Assembly: GCF_001591805.1 (NCBI RefSeq)
Contig: NZ_BCVP01000021.1
Coordinates: forward strand, 30,851-94,850
From: Neobacillus novalis NBRC 102450
Lineage (GTDB): Bacteria > Bacillota > Bacilli > Bacillales > Cytobacillaceae
Length of the DNA stretch: 64,000 bases
Direction of reading: 5' to 3'
Numbering within the stretch: position 1 is the stretch's first letter; each line of letters begins with the position of its first letter. Below are positions 23,842 through 33,462 of the stretch, piece by piece. Under the pieces are notes generated by a model that searched no databases, was not told the origin of the DNA, and saw only the letters and a program-made list of their open reading frames with translations. Position numbers and translations under genes: made by a program.

Positions 23842-24921
23842 TTAATAGGTAATTTCGATTTTTTTGCCTTCATTTGCCGATAGACGAATGGCATCAAGCA
23901 CCAACTGGGTGGCACGTCCATCTTCGAAATCAGCTAGGTAAGGCTGTTTAGTTCCTGTTACCAAGGTGTCATTAAGTGCATCCAGTGCCCGGTTGAACCC
24001 GTTATAATACCGTGCAGCGACCGCAGGCATTCCGGGAGGAGCAGTTATTTCTGATCCAAGCTCAACTTCCTCAAGCGGGGCATCCCCAGATGAGATATAG
24101 ACTTGATTATCGTCAACCATAACGAGTGTTCCGGAGGTGCCGAATATTTCCAGACGCCAGTTGGTGGCGGTCTGACAAGCAGCCGAAATTAGGTCCATCG
24201 TCACCGTAGGGCCACTTTCTAATTTTCCAATCACTTGAAAGGCATCATCAGCAGTACGGGTTTCTACGATACCATCGGGAGCCGTCTGTGTTGGCACATG
24301 AATGGGAAGATTCGCAAACACTTCGCTATATCTGCTATTCAACCACCAATGTAGCGAATCAGTCATATGAGAACCAATCGCCCCAAGCATGCCTCCGCCG
24401 GTTTCAGTTTGACCAAGCCATCCACGAGGTTTTGAGACAAGAGCATTATATGTCGGGAACGAACACAGATAACGTACATGTAAAATCCTGCCGAGAGCTT
24501 CACTATCCAAAATCTCTTTCACCTTTGTTCTTGCAGGGAGGTAACGGAATTCGTGGTTGATGAGACCAAACTTACCGGCTTTGTTTCTGGCAGAAATCAT
24601 TTCATTCGCTTCTTTTATATGTAATGCCATCGGCTTTTCACACATAACATGTAATCCTTTTTCATAAGCAGCCAGCACCATTTCCTTGTGCAATTGAACT
24701 GCAGAAGCGATTACGACAAGCTCCAACTGCTCTTGATCTAGCATTTGCCGCCAGTCAGTATAGACATTTTCAATCCTGCTCACTTTTCTAATTTCCTCGA
24801 TATTTCCCCTAGAAACACTGGCAATAGCAACCACATCGAAGCCATCATGAAAATTCATCATTGGTGCATGCACTTTAGCTCCAAACCCCGTACCGATAAT
24901 TCCAACCCTAATTTTCTCCAA
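23842..24921 (-). CDS. Gfo/Idh/MocA family oxidoreductase
   Basis: NAD(P)-dependent sugar-type dehydrogenase, 359 residues from TTG 24921 with AAGGTG upstream. The N-terminal Rossmann fold has VGIIGTGFGAKVH near residue 5 and the EKP motif in MCEKPMALHI near 94. The C-terminal substrate domain includes GGGMLGAIGSHMTDSLHWW near 174. Members oxidise or reduce inositols, glucose derivatives and related compounds; the substrate is not readable. It stands alone between terminator-like hairpins. Confidence 0.88.
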   Translation of the reverse strand: MEKIRVGIIGTGFGAKVHAPMMNFHDGFDVVAIASVSRGNIEEIRKVSRIENVYTDWRQMLDQEQLELVVIASAVQLHKEMVLAAYEKGLHVMCEKPMALHIKEANEMISARNKAGKFGLINHEFRYLPARTKVKEILDSEALGRILHVRYLCSFPTYNALVSKPRGWLGQTETGGGMLGAIGSHMTDSLHWWLNSRYSEVFANLPIHVPTQTAPDGIVETRTADDAFQVIGKLESGPTVTMDLISAACQTATNWRLEIFGTSGTLVMVDDNQVYISSGDAPLEEVELGSEITAPPGMPAVAARYYNGFNRALDALNDTLVTGTKQPYLADFEDGRATQLVLDAIRLSANEGKKIEITY

Positions 24922-25054
24922 TTATATCAACACCTTTATTGTATTTACAGTTTAATATTAATTTGTACGAGAGAAAATTGCGAATTTTTGGCATTAACTT
25001 AAATTATTTAGACATTCATTTTTTAAGGGAAATGGGACCTAATCGAGTCAACTT

Positions 25055-25086
25055 GGAGCCTTTCCAATTAAGAAAGGCTCTTTTTG
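25055..25086 (+). terminator. Rightward terminator-like hairpin ahead of ctaB
   Basis: GAGCCTTTC / GAAAGGCTC with a short loop, followed by TTTTTGAG. No rightward gene lies upstream, so it may end an antisense or small transcript or act as an attenuator for ctaB. Confidence 0.6.
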
Positions 25087-25189
25087 AGTTTTTCTATACG
25101 GTTTGTTCAATAATTATGTTAAAATATGAAGGGTGAAAAACATTATCATTGGGAATCATTTAGAACCTAGTTTCAGGAGAGGATCATAA

Positions 25190-26131
25190 TTGAAAAAAGA
25201 TTGGTTACCTTCCTCACAGAAGGATGGGACAGTTTTATTAGCGAATGAGCAAAATACGTCAACTCTTTTATCTGATTTAAAAGCACTTTTTAAAGCAAAT
25301 GTTTTACTTGCTAATGTGCTTCCAGTATTTACGGGCTATTGGTTAGCGCTCTATTTTTCGGGTTCTGCTTTTAGCGCAAATTGGGACGTCTTTTTGCTAA
25401 CGATGATTGGAAGTACACTGGTTATGGCCGGGGCACTGGTTATTAATAACTGGTATGATGTTGATATTGATACGGTGATGGACCGAACGAAAAACCGCCC
25501 AACCGTTACTGGTACTATTTCTTTAAAGGTCGTATTAACACTGGGAATCGCCTTTTCAGTTCTTGGCTTTATTCTGCTGCTGTTTACAACGATTGAAGCA
25601 GCCATTTGGGCATTCGTGGGCTGGTTTACTTATGTGATTATGTATACAATGTGGTCAAAACGCAGATATACACTTAATACTGTAATTGGCAGTGTTTCAG
25701 GTGCCGTATCGCCACTTATCGGCTGGACGGCAATTGAATCTGGTTTTCACATCGTCCCGATTATCCTATTTCTTATTTTGTTTGTTTTTCAAATGCCCCA
25801 TACATTTGCGATTGCGATGCGGAAGTATCATGAATATAAAGCCGCAGGGGTAGCGATGCTTCCCGTTGTTCACGGCTTTGCCATGACGAAACGGCAAATT
25901 TTCGTCTATGTTGCCTGTTTATTGCCGCTGCCATTTTATTTGACATCACTTGGTATCACATTTATCGTGATTGCCACTGTTCTAAATATCGGCTGGTTAG
26001 CTGTAAGTATTTACGGATTTTTTACGAAAGATGATCAAGGATGGGCACGAGTGGTTTTTATTTATTCGGTCAATTATATAACTATCTTATTTGTTTTGAT
26101 GGTTATTGTTACCTTGCCACTATTTGGTTAA
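25190..26131 (+). CDS. ctaB: Protoheme IX farnesyltransferase (heme O synthase)
   Basis: UbiA-family prenyltransferase that farnesylates heme B to heme O for heme-copper oxidases; 313 residues from TTG 25190 with AGGAGAGGA upstream. The Asp-rich motif NNWYDVDIDTVMDRTKNRP is near residue 85 and a second (MRKYHEYKAAGVAML) near 205. About eight to nine membrane spans. It is separate from the qox operon at 48.6 kb and has no ctaA beside it. It may supply heme O/A to that oxidase. Confidence 0.92.
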   Translation: MKKDWLPSSQKDGTVLLANEQNTSTLLSDLKALFKANVLLANVLPVFTGYWLALYFSGSAFSANWDVFLLTMIGSTLVMAGALVINNWYDVDIDTVMDRTKNRPTVTGTISLKVVLTLGIAFSVLGFILLLFTTIEAAIWAFVGWFTYVIMYTMWSKRRYTLNTVIGSVSGAVSPLIGWTAIESGFHIVPIILFLILFVFQMPHTFAIAMRKYHEYKAAGVAMLPVVHGFAMTKRQIFVYVACLLPLPFYLTSLGITFIVIATVLNIGWLAVSIYGFFTKDDQGWARVVFIYSVNYITILFVLMVIVTLPLFG

Positions 26132-26152
26132 GTTGTTTCAGTGAAAACTTCA

Positions 26153-26197
26153 AAGGGTCAGTCTTATTGCACAGATGTGCAATAAGACTGACCCTTT
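26153..26197 (+). terminator. Strong terminator after ctaB
   Basis: A near-perfect hairpin with 20-base arms beginning AAAGGGTCAGTCTTATTGCA, a six-base loop and a short T stretch. Confidence 0.85.
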
Positions 26198-26246
26198 CTG
26201 CGTTCTTGAACAGTAAGAAAAATAAAGCCCTTGACACTAAACAGGG

Positions 26247-26561
26247 CTATCGTTTTAAGCGTTTAAGGACATGTTCTTCAAAATCTGAATGATTGATATC
26301 CAATCCTAAAATTTCATTTCTAAAGGGCTTGAACCGTCCATTTTCCACTTCCAGGGTGAAATATCCCCGCTCACTTAACAGGTTAATATCTCCGATGATT
26401 TTTTTCCTTTGGACCGGATCAAATAAATGAACTAAATTTGGGTTGCTTGGATGTGCTTTAAACATGCACCCTTGTTCAACGCATACTCTTACAATATTTC
26501 GTACCTTTGGATGTACGATACTCTCAATTTTCTTGCTCGTTTCAACACTGGCCATACGCAT
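26247..26561 (-). CDS. Conserved-looking hypothetical protein (104 aa)
   Basis: 104 residues with AAAGGAG upstream; ATG 26561 or the third codon ATG 26555. No signal peptide or membrane span. It contains one short Cys pair (RVCVEQGCMF), a HPSNPNLVHLFDP stretch and a charged C-terminus. I do not recognise the family. It is convergent with ctaB and divergent from the hemerythrin-PAS gene. Confidence 0.6.
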   Translation of the reverse strand: MRMASVETSKKIESIVHPKVRNIVRVCVEQGCMFKAHPSNPNLVHLFDPVQRKKIIGDINLLSERGYFTLEVENGRFKPFRNEILGLDINHSDFEEHVLKRLKR

Positions 26562-26687
26562 TATTCTCCTTTCCCATCATAAAACATTATGCCAAGACGA
26601 AAGAAAATATGAAAACCAGCAAATCATTCTCCTTTCAATCTTCCATTTACTGGGTGTCACAAATTAGCCTAATTTCTACACGATATG

Positions 26688-26703
26688 AATGATTTACATC
26701 ACA
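26688..26703. promoter_or_regulatory. Fnr-like site upstream of the hemerythrin-PAS gene
   Basis: AATGATTTACATCACA matches the Bacillus Fnr-type palindrome TGTGAT-N4-ATCACA in 14 of 16 positions. It lies about 90 bases before a gene with a hemerythrin and PAS domain. Compare the perfect copy before qoxA. Confidence 0.45.
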
Positions 26704-26792
26704 AACACGAGCAGGAATGAGTGTTATTTTATGAATGAGAAATATTATCACTAGTTTATATTGTTACATATTCCCAGCGAAGGAGAATCACA

Positions 26793-28025
26793 ATGAGTGA
26801 ATTCATAAATAATCGTGAACACCAGATCATTAAAAATACGGAACGACTAGAAATGTTAAAACAACTCTTTACCGATCTTCATAACGGCCGAAATGTGGAT
26901 GAGGTTAAAGCTCATTTTGATGCGTTTATCGGAAAAATAACTGTTGATGAAATTTCACAGCTCCAGCACGATTTTGTTGACGGTATATCTGCTACGGAAC
27001 TGCAGCGCCTATATTCTCTGCACAGCGAACTTTTTAGAGGTTCCATAGCGGGAGAAAACCATCAGCCAGGCTGGCCAGAAGAACAGCCAGGTCATCCGGT
27101 TCACACATTTAAGCTGGAAAACCAAGAAATTGAAAAACTACTTAAAACGAAGCTTCAAATCCACTTATTGCAGTTCGAAAAAGAAGATTCAGCAGATCAT
27201 GTCTATAAAATCCTCGATGATCTTAATCTGTTATTAGATATTGATAAGCACTACAGCCGTAAGGAAAATTTGATTTTTCCATACTTAGAAAAGTACGGAA
27301 TTTACGGCCCAACTACCAATATGTGGAGAATCGATGACTTCATTCGCGATGCCATCAAAGATGCGAAACAAAAATTAACCAACTATCTTGGAGATAAGCT
27401 GGCTGTCATTGAAACTGTTAACTATGTGATCGAAGAAGTAGACGGGATGATCTATAAAGAGGAAAATATTCTCTTTCCAATGGCCTTAAAGAACTTCACA
27501 GAAGATGAATGGGTGAAAATTGCCCATGAAAGTGATGAAATTGGCTTTTGTTTAATCTGTCCAGCAGAAGATTGGAAGCCTGATAGAAGGGCTTTGGATG
27601 AGAAAGCAATCTCGGAAGGATATATCAAGATGGAAACTGGGATTCTTTCGTTAAAACAACTGGAGCTGCTGTTGAACCATCTGCCAGTAGACATTACATT
27701 CATTGACCAAGACGATGTTGTCCGCTATTTCTCTCACGGAAAAGAAAGAATCTTTGCCCGGACAAAAGCGGTTATTGGACGGACGGTCCAAAACTGCCAT
27801 CCGCCAAGAAGCGTCCATGTTGTTGAGGAACTACTAGCAGACTTTAAAGCAGGGAAGAAGGATTGCGAGGATTTCTGGATTAAATTCAAAGATAAATATG
27901 TTTACATTCGCTATTTTGCCGTTCGCGATGAAAACGGAAACTACATCGGCACCCTGGAATTCACACAAAATATTAACCCAATCCTAGCAATAGACGGGGA
28001 AAAACGAATTTTAACATCAAAATAA
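26793..28025 (+). CDS. DUF438-hemerythrin-PAS domain protein
   Basis: 410 residues, AAGGAG before ATG. Three parts: an N-terminal DUF438 helical domain (about 15-85), a hemerythrin HHE region (about 105-240, with LQFEKEDSADH, DKHYSRKENLIFPYLEK and YKEENILFPM), and a C-terminal PAS domain (about 285-400, FIDQDDVVRYFSHGKERIF). Such proteins sense oxygen, NO or redox state through a diiron site. No output domain is attached. The Fnr-like site upstream fits an anaerobic or nitrosative role. It stands alone. Confidence 0.88.
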   Translation: MSEFINNREHQIIKNTERLEMLKQLFTDLHNGRNVDEVKAHFDAFIGKITVDEISQLQHDFVDGISATELQRLYSLHSELFRGSIAGENHQPGWPEEQPGHPVHTFKLENQEIEKLLKTKLQIHLLQFEKEDSADHVYKILDDLNLLLDIDKHYSRKENLIFPYLEKYGIYGPTTNMWRIDDFIRDAIKDAKQKLTNYLGDKLAVIETVNYVIEEVDGMIYKEENILFPMALKNFTEDEWVKIAHESDEIGFCLICPAEDWKPDRRALDEKAISEGYIKMETGILSLKQLELLLNHLPVDITFIDQDDVVRYFSHGKERIFARTKAVIGRTVQNCHPPRSVHVVEELLADFKAGKKDCEDFWIKFKDKYVYIRYFAVRDENGNYIGTLEFTQNINPILAIDGEKRILTSK

Positions 28026-28043
28026 TAGAGGTGTAATTATATT

Positions 28044-28090
28044 GGTGTCAGGCACCATTTTCCAGAAAACGGAAGATGGTGCCTGACACC
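28044..28090. repeat. GTGTCAGGCACC palindromic element, copy 1
   Basis: Arms GGTGTCAGGCACCAT and ATGGTGCCTGACACC around a 17-base loop, followed by several TGACACCTT fragments. Member of a family also seen at 36001, 41289, 48323, 57786 and 63034. The rest of the 295-base gap before glgC has no gene. Confidence 0.85.
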
Positions 28091-28320
28091 TTCTTTTGTG
28101 ACACCTTCTTTTGACACCTTTTTTGCGAAAATCTGACAATATTAGCTTTTTCATGCGGTTGAGCGCTAATTTCTGTCGATAAAAAAACGGGCCATTTTCA
28201 CAAAGGTGTAACAACTGAAAAAAAATAATGGTAAAAACAGGAGATAATAAAAGTATAAATAAATGCAAAAAACCTACGCAATGGAAAAGAAGAAAATTTT
28301 TATTTAAAGGAGGATGACAC

Positions 28321-29520
28321 ATGAAAAATCGAAAATGGGTCGCCATGCTGTTGGCTGGTGGAAAGGGGACAAGATTAAACCAGCTGACAAACACGATTGT
28401 GAAACCAGCCGTGCCGTTTGGCGGGAAATACCGGATCATTGATTTTGCTTTAAGCAACTGTAAAAATTCTGGAGTCGAGACCGTTGGGATTTTAACACAA
28501 TATCGGCCGCAGGCATTGCATGCCCATCTTGGCCATATCAGCTATTGGAACTTTTACAATCGGTACGGCAGTTTAACAATCCTTCCGCCCTATCAACGGG
28601 ATAACGAAGGTGTCGGATGGTATGAAGGCACTTCACATGCGGTGTTTCAAAATATTGACTTTATCGAGCAGCATAGTCCTGATTATGTTCTGATTCTTTC
28701 TGCAGATCAAATCTATAAAATGGATTATTCGTTGATGCTTAAGCAACATATTGAAACAAACTCGGATTGTACGATTGCGGTTGTCGAAGTCCCATGGGAA
28801 GATGCCCATCGATTTGGCATCTTAGAAATAGACGAGACCACCTATAAAATTAAGGATTTTGTTGAAAAACCGGTAAAACCGACATCGAATTTGGCTTCCA
28901 TGGGCATTTATATTTTTAAATGGCCGGTTTTAAAAGAGTACTTAATTCAGGAGGAACAGAAAGAATTTACTCATCGAGATTTTGGCATGGATATTATTCC
29001 AGCTATGCTGCACGATGGATTGGGGCTGTATGCCTACTATTTTAATCGTTATTGGAAGGATGTCGGCACTGTCCATAGTTTTTGGGAAGCGAATCTGGAC
29101 CTATTAGATAAGCAGAAAAATATTTTCCTGCAAAACACGGAATGGAGAATTCATACCGTGGAAAATAATGAGCCGCCGTTGTATTTAGATGAAAAGGCAA
29201 AGGTGCATCATAGTTTAGTAAGTGAAGGCTGCCAAATATCCGGCACAATTGAACAATCTGTTTTGTTTAAAGGAGTTAAGGTAGGTAAGGGGGCTCGGAT
29301 TAAAAACGCCGTCATCTTGCCTGATACGATTGTGGAAGAGAACGTGTGGATTGAAAATGCCGTAATCGGAAGCCAATCATTAATAAAACAAGGAGTGATC
29401 ATTGTCTCGAGGAATCCTGCTGAGCATATAATGGTCGTCGGAAATCGGGAAACCGTTGACATAATGATCGAAGAAGATAATCTACCGGTAAATAAATTGA
29501 AAACTGTAATATCTTATTGA
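28321..29520 (+). CDS. glgC: Glucose-1-phosphate adenylyltransferase GlgC
   Basis: ADP-glucose pyrophosphorylase, 399 residues, AAAGGAGG before ATG. The pyrophosphorylase motif AMLLAGGKGTRL is near residue 8. KPAVPFGGKYRIIDFALSN at 27-45, FVEKP near 180 and a C-terminal left-handed beta-helix of hexapeptide repeats (about 295-375) are visible. It makes ADP-glucose for glycogen. Unusually, the other glycogen genes (glgB, glgD, glgA, glgP) are not adjacent. A terminator follows. Confidence 0.93.
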   Translation: MKNRKWVAMLLAGGKGTRLNQLTNTIVKPAVPFGGKYRIIDFALSNCKNSGVETVGILTQYRPQALHAHLGHISYWNFYNRYGSLTILPPYQRDNEGVGWYEGTSHAVFQNIDFIEQHSPDYVLILSADQIYKMDYSLMLKQHIETNSDCTIAVVEVPWEDAHRFGILEIDETTYKIKDFVEKPVKPTSNLASMGIYIFKWPVLKEYLIQEEQKEFTHRDFGMDIIPAMLHDGLGLYAYYFNRYWKDVGTVHSFWEANLDLLDKQKNIFLQNTEWRIHTVENNEPPLYLDEKAKVHHSLVSEGCQISGTIEQSVLFKGVKVGKGARIKNAVILPDTIVEENVWIENAVIGSQSLIKQGVIIVSRNPAEHIMVVGNRETVDIMIEEDNLPVNKLKTVISY

Positions 29521-29530
29521 AGCAAAGAAA

Positions 29531-29576
29531 GTGCCAGGTACCATCCAGGAGTGGAAGGTACCTGGCAGTTTTTCGT
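29531..29576 (+). terminator. Terminator after glgC
   Basis: TGCCAGGTACC / GGTACCTGGCA hairpin with a T run. Its arms resemble a diverged form of the GTGTCAGGCACC element. Confidence 0.8.
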
Positions 29577-29654
29577 AGTATAAATGAATGATTTTGAGGC
29601 TGTTTGAATAGAGTTTTTAAGAAAAGGACCATAACGACGAGGAAGTGGTAGAAA

Positions 29655-30779
29655 ATGCAATCAAAACAAAATATAACCGAACGATTATCAACCATGATAA
29701 AAACCAACCAAAAGGGAGTTTTGGCTTCTGTTGTTTCTGTCCAGGGATCGGCCTATAAACGGGAAGGGGCAAAAATGATTGTCGGAGCGGATGGGGATTA
29801 CCATGGGATGGTTTCCGGAGGGTGCCTAGAGTCAGATGTCTCGGCAATAGCAGTGCAAGTTGAGGAAACAGGAATACCAATGATAAAAAAATATGAGTTA
29901 AATGAAGAGTTAGTCTGGGGGCTCGGCTTAGGCTGCCCCGGTACGGTTGAAATACTAATTGAGCCGGTTAGTTTTTCTGCTGAATGGAAACATTTAGCTG
30001 ATGCCTATGTGAACGCTGAGGAAATGGTAGTCTGTAAAGTTCTTCAAACGAAAGAAACTTGCAGTCCATTGCTCCTCGTAACCAACTCAGATGTCTTCGG
30101 GGATTGGACGGATGAGATTTTACAAAAAAAGGCAGTGTCGATTGCTCACCAGAAATTAAGTCAACAAGCATCCGCCTCCGAAAGTATCTGTTTGAAAGCG
30201 AAAAATGGAGAAGAGGTTTTCGTTTTCTTTGATGTTCATTTTCCAGCGCCACAGCTTGTGATATTTGGGGCAGGTGATGATGCCATTCCGCTTGCTAATT
30301 TAGGTGCCATGCTTGGTTTTCAAACAACCGTGATTGACCCTAGACCGGCCTTTAACACAAAAGAGCGTTTTCCTTTTGCTGAAATTTTGATAGCAGGAAC
30401 GGAGCAATACGAAAATCTATCGGTCTTTGATTCTCGCAGCTATATTGTGATCATGAACCATCAGTTTGAAAGGGATACAAATGCCTTAACCTTTGCATTA
30501 CAATCAGCTGCCCTCTATGTTGGGGTGTTAGGACCAAGATCGAGACGCGAAAAAATGATCGCTCATTTGCAAAACCAAGGAATTGTTTTTTCAAAGGAGG
30601 AGATGAAAAAATTATTTAGCCCGATTGGCCTTGATATTGGTGCTGATACATCGGAAGAGATTGGCTTAAGTATTATGGCGGAAATCATCGCTTTTCGTAA
30701 TCGTCATCAAGGGGGATTTTTAAAGGAGCAATCTTTTATTCACCAAAAATCTCGAATCCCCATAAACGGGCATAGATGA
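29655..30779 (+). CDS. XdhC-family molybdenum hydroxylase accessory protein
   Basis: 374 residues. N-terminal XdhC/CoxI domain with VVSVQGSAYKREGAKMIV near residue 25 and MVSGGCLESDV near 50. C-terminal Rossmann-type XdhC_C domain with FGAGDDAIPLANLGAMLGF near 205 and the ending GLDIGADTSEEIGLSIMAEI. These proteins insert sulfurated molybdenum cofactor into xanthine-dehydrogenase-type enzymes. Coupled by a four-base overlap with a MocA-like gene. No molybdenum hydroxylase is in the window. Confidence 0.88.
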   Translation: MQSKQNITERLSTMIKTNQKGVLASVVSVQGSAYKREGAKMIVGADGDYHGMVSGGCLESDVSAIAVQVEETGIPMIKKYELNEELVWGLGLGCPGTVEILIEPVSFSAEWKHLADAYVNAEEMVVCKVLQTKETCSPLLLVTNSDVFGDWTDEILQKKAVSIAHQKLSQQASASESICLKAKNGEEVFVFFDVHFPAPQLVIFGAGDDAIPLANLGAMLGFQTTVIDPRPAFNTKERFPFAEILIAGTEQYENLSVFDSRSYIVIMNHQFERDTNALTFALQSAALYVGVLGPRSRREKMIAHLQNQGIVFSKEEMKKLFSPIGLDIGADTSEEIGLSIMAEIIAFRNRHQGGFLKEQSFIHQKSRIPINGHR

Positions 30780-31411
30780 AAAAGACGTGTGCGATGATAG
30801 TAGCGGCAGGAAATTCATCGAGGATGAACTTTCCCAAACCATTGCTTCAATGGCAGGAACAACCCTTACTTGAATATCAAATCAATCAGCTGACAATGCT
30901 TCCATTTTCAGAAATTATCGTGGTCCTTGGCCACAAGGCAGATACAATTATTAATCAGGTTTCGATTGTGGATTCAAGGGTTAGTTTGCTCAATTGCCAG
31001 ACTTATCAGGAGGGATTAAGTTCCTCCTTGAAATTTGGATTGGAGTATGCCACGGAAAAACATGATGCTGTGTTGTTGATGCCAGTCGACTTGCCGCTAA
31101 TCCAGTTGAAGACAATTAAACAAGTTTTTGAAGCCGGAGCTATTCTTCTAAATCGTATCGGTGAGCCGTTTGCCATCCAGCCGCGGTACGAGTTTCAAAA
31201 GGGACATCCCGTGTTTATCGGCAATTTTCAGGGGTTAAACTGGAGCGATCTCCACGGAGATATTGGGGCAAAACCGCAAATTAGACAATTGAAAAATCGT
31301 GAATTCATAGATACAAATGATATTGGTGTTATTTTTGATATTGATACGCCACAGGATTATCAGAAAGCTCTGTCCATTTATACACGAAAGACAGGAAATG
31401 CAAAAAACTAG
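30776..31411 (+). CDS. MocA/PucB-like molybdenum cofactor cytidylyltransferase
   Basis: 211-residue nucleotidyltransferase with the MobA/MocA signature MIVAAGNSSRMNFPK near residue 7 and MPVDLPL near 101. Expected to convert molybdopterin to the cytosine dinucleotide form used by xanthine dehydrogenases. The ATGA overlap with the XdhC gene shows translational coupling. B. subtilis has the same pair (PucA/PucB) inside a purine catabolic operon, whereas here the pair is alone. Confidence 0.85.
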   Translation: MKKTCAMIVAAGNSSRMNFPKPLLQWQEQPLLEYQINQLTMLPFSEIIVVLGHKADTIINQVSIVDSRVSLLNCQTYQEGLSSSLKFGLEYATEKHDAVLLMPVDLPLIQLKTIKQVFEAGAILLNRIGEPFAIQPRYEFQKGHPVFIGNFQGLNWSDLHGDIGAKPQIRQLKNREFIDTNDIGVIFDIDTPQDYQKALSIYTRKTGNAKN

Positions 31412-31436
31412 CTTCTTCAAAAGTAGCTAGTTTTTT
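31402..31436 (+). terminator. Terminator after the mocA-like gene
   Basis: AAAAAACTAGCT / AGCTAGTTTTTT hairpin overlapping the last codons of the gene. The following 290 bases to the protease hold an inverted repeat TTCGATT ... AATCGAA at about 31535-31562 and presumably the protease promoter; no gene is seen. Confidence 0.8.
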
Positions 31437-31727
31437 ATTTTGGTAGATTTGACCTAGTTAAATACTAGAGAAATTTGGCCATTTGTCCTATCTCTCTCCT
31501 TGTATCGTCCTCCGCCAATTTTCGACATTAATTAGTTCGATTTTATTATTTCGAGAATCGAAACAAATAAATATTGCTCTTGCTATCCTTCATTCCTCAT
31601 AGGGAGAGACCATTTCATAGAAATTCAGTCCTAGTAAGTATCGTCGGTAAGATAATTCGAACTAATCATGCAATTGTGAATAATAAAAAATATACTAAGT
31701 GAGAATAAATCTAAAGGAGGAAATAAT

Positions 31728-33380
31728 TTGAAGAAGAAACTAATTGCACCAGTTGTTTTATCTACTGCGCTTCTTGCTGGGAGCATTCCATTTAGTAATG
31801 TTCTAGCGAAACAACCTGAGGAAACCGCAACAATTTCTCTAACAAATAAGTGGAATGAAAAGATGAATGTTCCCATTTTTGTTCGCGAGAAACAGCTAGA
31901 TAAACGGAACTCTAGTACTGCTAGTGATGCCTTAAACTATTTAGAAGAAAAAAAGAGTAAGGTAAAAATCAGGAATCCAAAAGCGGATTTAAAAGTTAAA
32001 AAAACGAATAAAGATGAACTTGGAATGACGCATGTCCGTTTTAACCAAACGAAAAATGGAATACCGGTAGAAGGTGCGGAAGTACTCGTCCACTACAACG
32101 AAAAGAATGAGATAGTTGCTGTCAATGGTACTGTTAACGTCGATGTAGACGAACAAAACTTCAATACTAAACCTGAAGTAAATAGTGTAGTGGCCTTGGC
32201 GTCGGCAAAATCATCTGTAGATGCTCCAGCTCAATTACAATACGATCCGACAACAGAACTTGTCGTCTATCCATTTGAGGGAGAAAGTAGTTTAGCCTAT
32301 AAAGTTAATGTTAATTTTCATGGAGAAGAGCCTGGCAACTGGTTTGTTTTTGTCGATGCCCAATCAGGTAAAGTGATTGACAAATACAATGCTTTAATGG
32401 ACGCAGATGAAATCAAAACACAAACCGGTACGGGTACAGGTGTACTTGGGGCGCATAGACTCCTACATATTTCTCAAAGTAAAAATCCGAATACGGGTAC
32501 CGTCTTTCAATTAGCAGATTATGGACATAAAAACTTAGGCGGAATTTTTACCTATGATGCTCCGACAGGTTCTTTATTTACTAGTAATAGTGCTTCCTTT
32601 AAGAAGGATTACGACAGGGCTGCCGTTGATGCTCATTATAATTCAGAAAAAGTATATCACTACTACCTTGATGAACACGGCCGAAACTCACTGGATGATA
32701 AGGGCATGGCAATCAATTCTTATGTTCACTATGGAACAAACTATAACAACGCTTTTTGGGATGGCCAGCAAATGACCTATGGCGACGGGGATGGTTCATA
32801 CATGATCTCTCTTTCCGCCGGACTTGATGTCGCAGCCCATGAAATGACCCATGGTGTTACGACAAATACAGCAAATTTACAATATCGGTTTCAGCCTGGA
32901 GCACTTAATGAAGCGTTTTCTGACATCTTCGGTGCTTTAATTGATGATGCCAATTGGGAAATTGGTGAGGATATTATGGGCCCTGGCGCGAAAGCAGATG
33001 GCCGTGAATCTTTGCGGAGCTTAAGTGACCCAAGTAAATACCCAGTAGGTGCAGCGTATGTTCCATATGGGAATGGAAAAGGTAAATATCCTGCCCACAT
33101 GAATGAGTTCTATGACCTTCCACGAAATTTAGATAATGGCGGTGTTCATATTAATTCTTCCATCATCAATCATGCTGCCTATACCACAGCACAAGAAATT
33201 GGACGAGAAAAATTAGGGAAAATCTACTACCGTGCATTGTCTGTTTATTTAACGCCAACATCTGATTTTAGCGCGGCTCGGAAAGCCATTATTCAATCAG
33301 CTGTTGACCTTTATGGAGCAGGCAGTTCAGAAGCTGCGGCTGCTGCAAACGGATTTAATAAAGTAGGAATTTTGGAATAA
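31728..33380 (+). CDS. Secreted M4 metalloprotease (bacillolysin/thermolysin-like)
   Basis: Secreted neutral zinc protease, 550 residues from TTG 31728 with AAAGGAGG. A signal peptide spans about 1-27 (hydrophobic core ending near VLAKQ). FTP and PepSY propeptide domains follow (about 55-220). The M4 catalytic domain starts near 230: HEMTHGVT near 375 supplies two zinc His and the catalytic Glu, NEAFSDIFG near 397 the third ligand. A C-terminal HINSSIINHAAY motif carries the catalytic His. Matches B. subtilis NprE architecture. Confidence 0.95.
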   Translation: MKKKLIAPVVLSTALLAGSIPFSNVLAKQPEETATISLTNKWNEKMNVPIFVREKQLDKRNSSTASDALNYLEEKKSKVKIRNPKADLKVKKTNKDELGMTHVRFNQTKNGIPVEGAEVLVHYNEKNEIVAVNGTVNVDVDEQNFNTKPEVNSVVALASAKSSVDAPAQLQYDPTTELVVYPFEGESSLAYKVNVNFHGEEPGNWFVFVDAQSGKVIDKYNALMDADEIKTQTGTGTGVLGAHRLLHISQSKNPNTGTVFQLADYGHKNLGGIFTYDAPTGSLFTSNSASFKKDYDRAAVDAHYNSEKVYHYYLDEHGRNSLDDKGMAINSYVHYGTNYNNAFWDGQQMTYGDGDGSYMISLSAGLDVAAHEMTHGVTTNTANLQYRFQPGALNEAFSDIFGALIDDANWEIGEDIMGPGAKADGRESLRSLSDPSKYPVGAAYVPYGNGKGKYPAHMNEFYDLPRNLDNGGVHINSSIINHAAYTTAQEIGREKLGKIYYRALSVYLTPTSDFSAARKAIIQSAVDLYGAGSSEAAAAANGFNKVGILE

Positions 33381-33462
33381 TTAAGCTTGCTTGATTGAAG
33401 AGCCTTGAATAATTGTGCTATTATCCTATTATTATCAATACTTTTAAAAATGGGGGATTATA

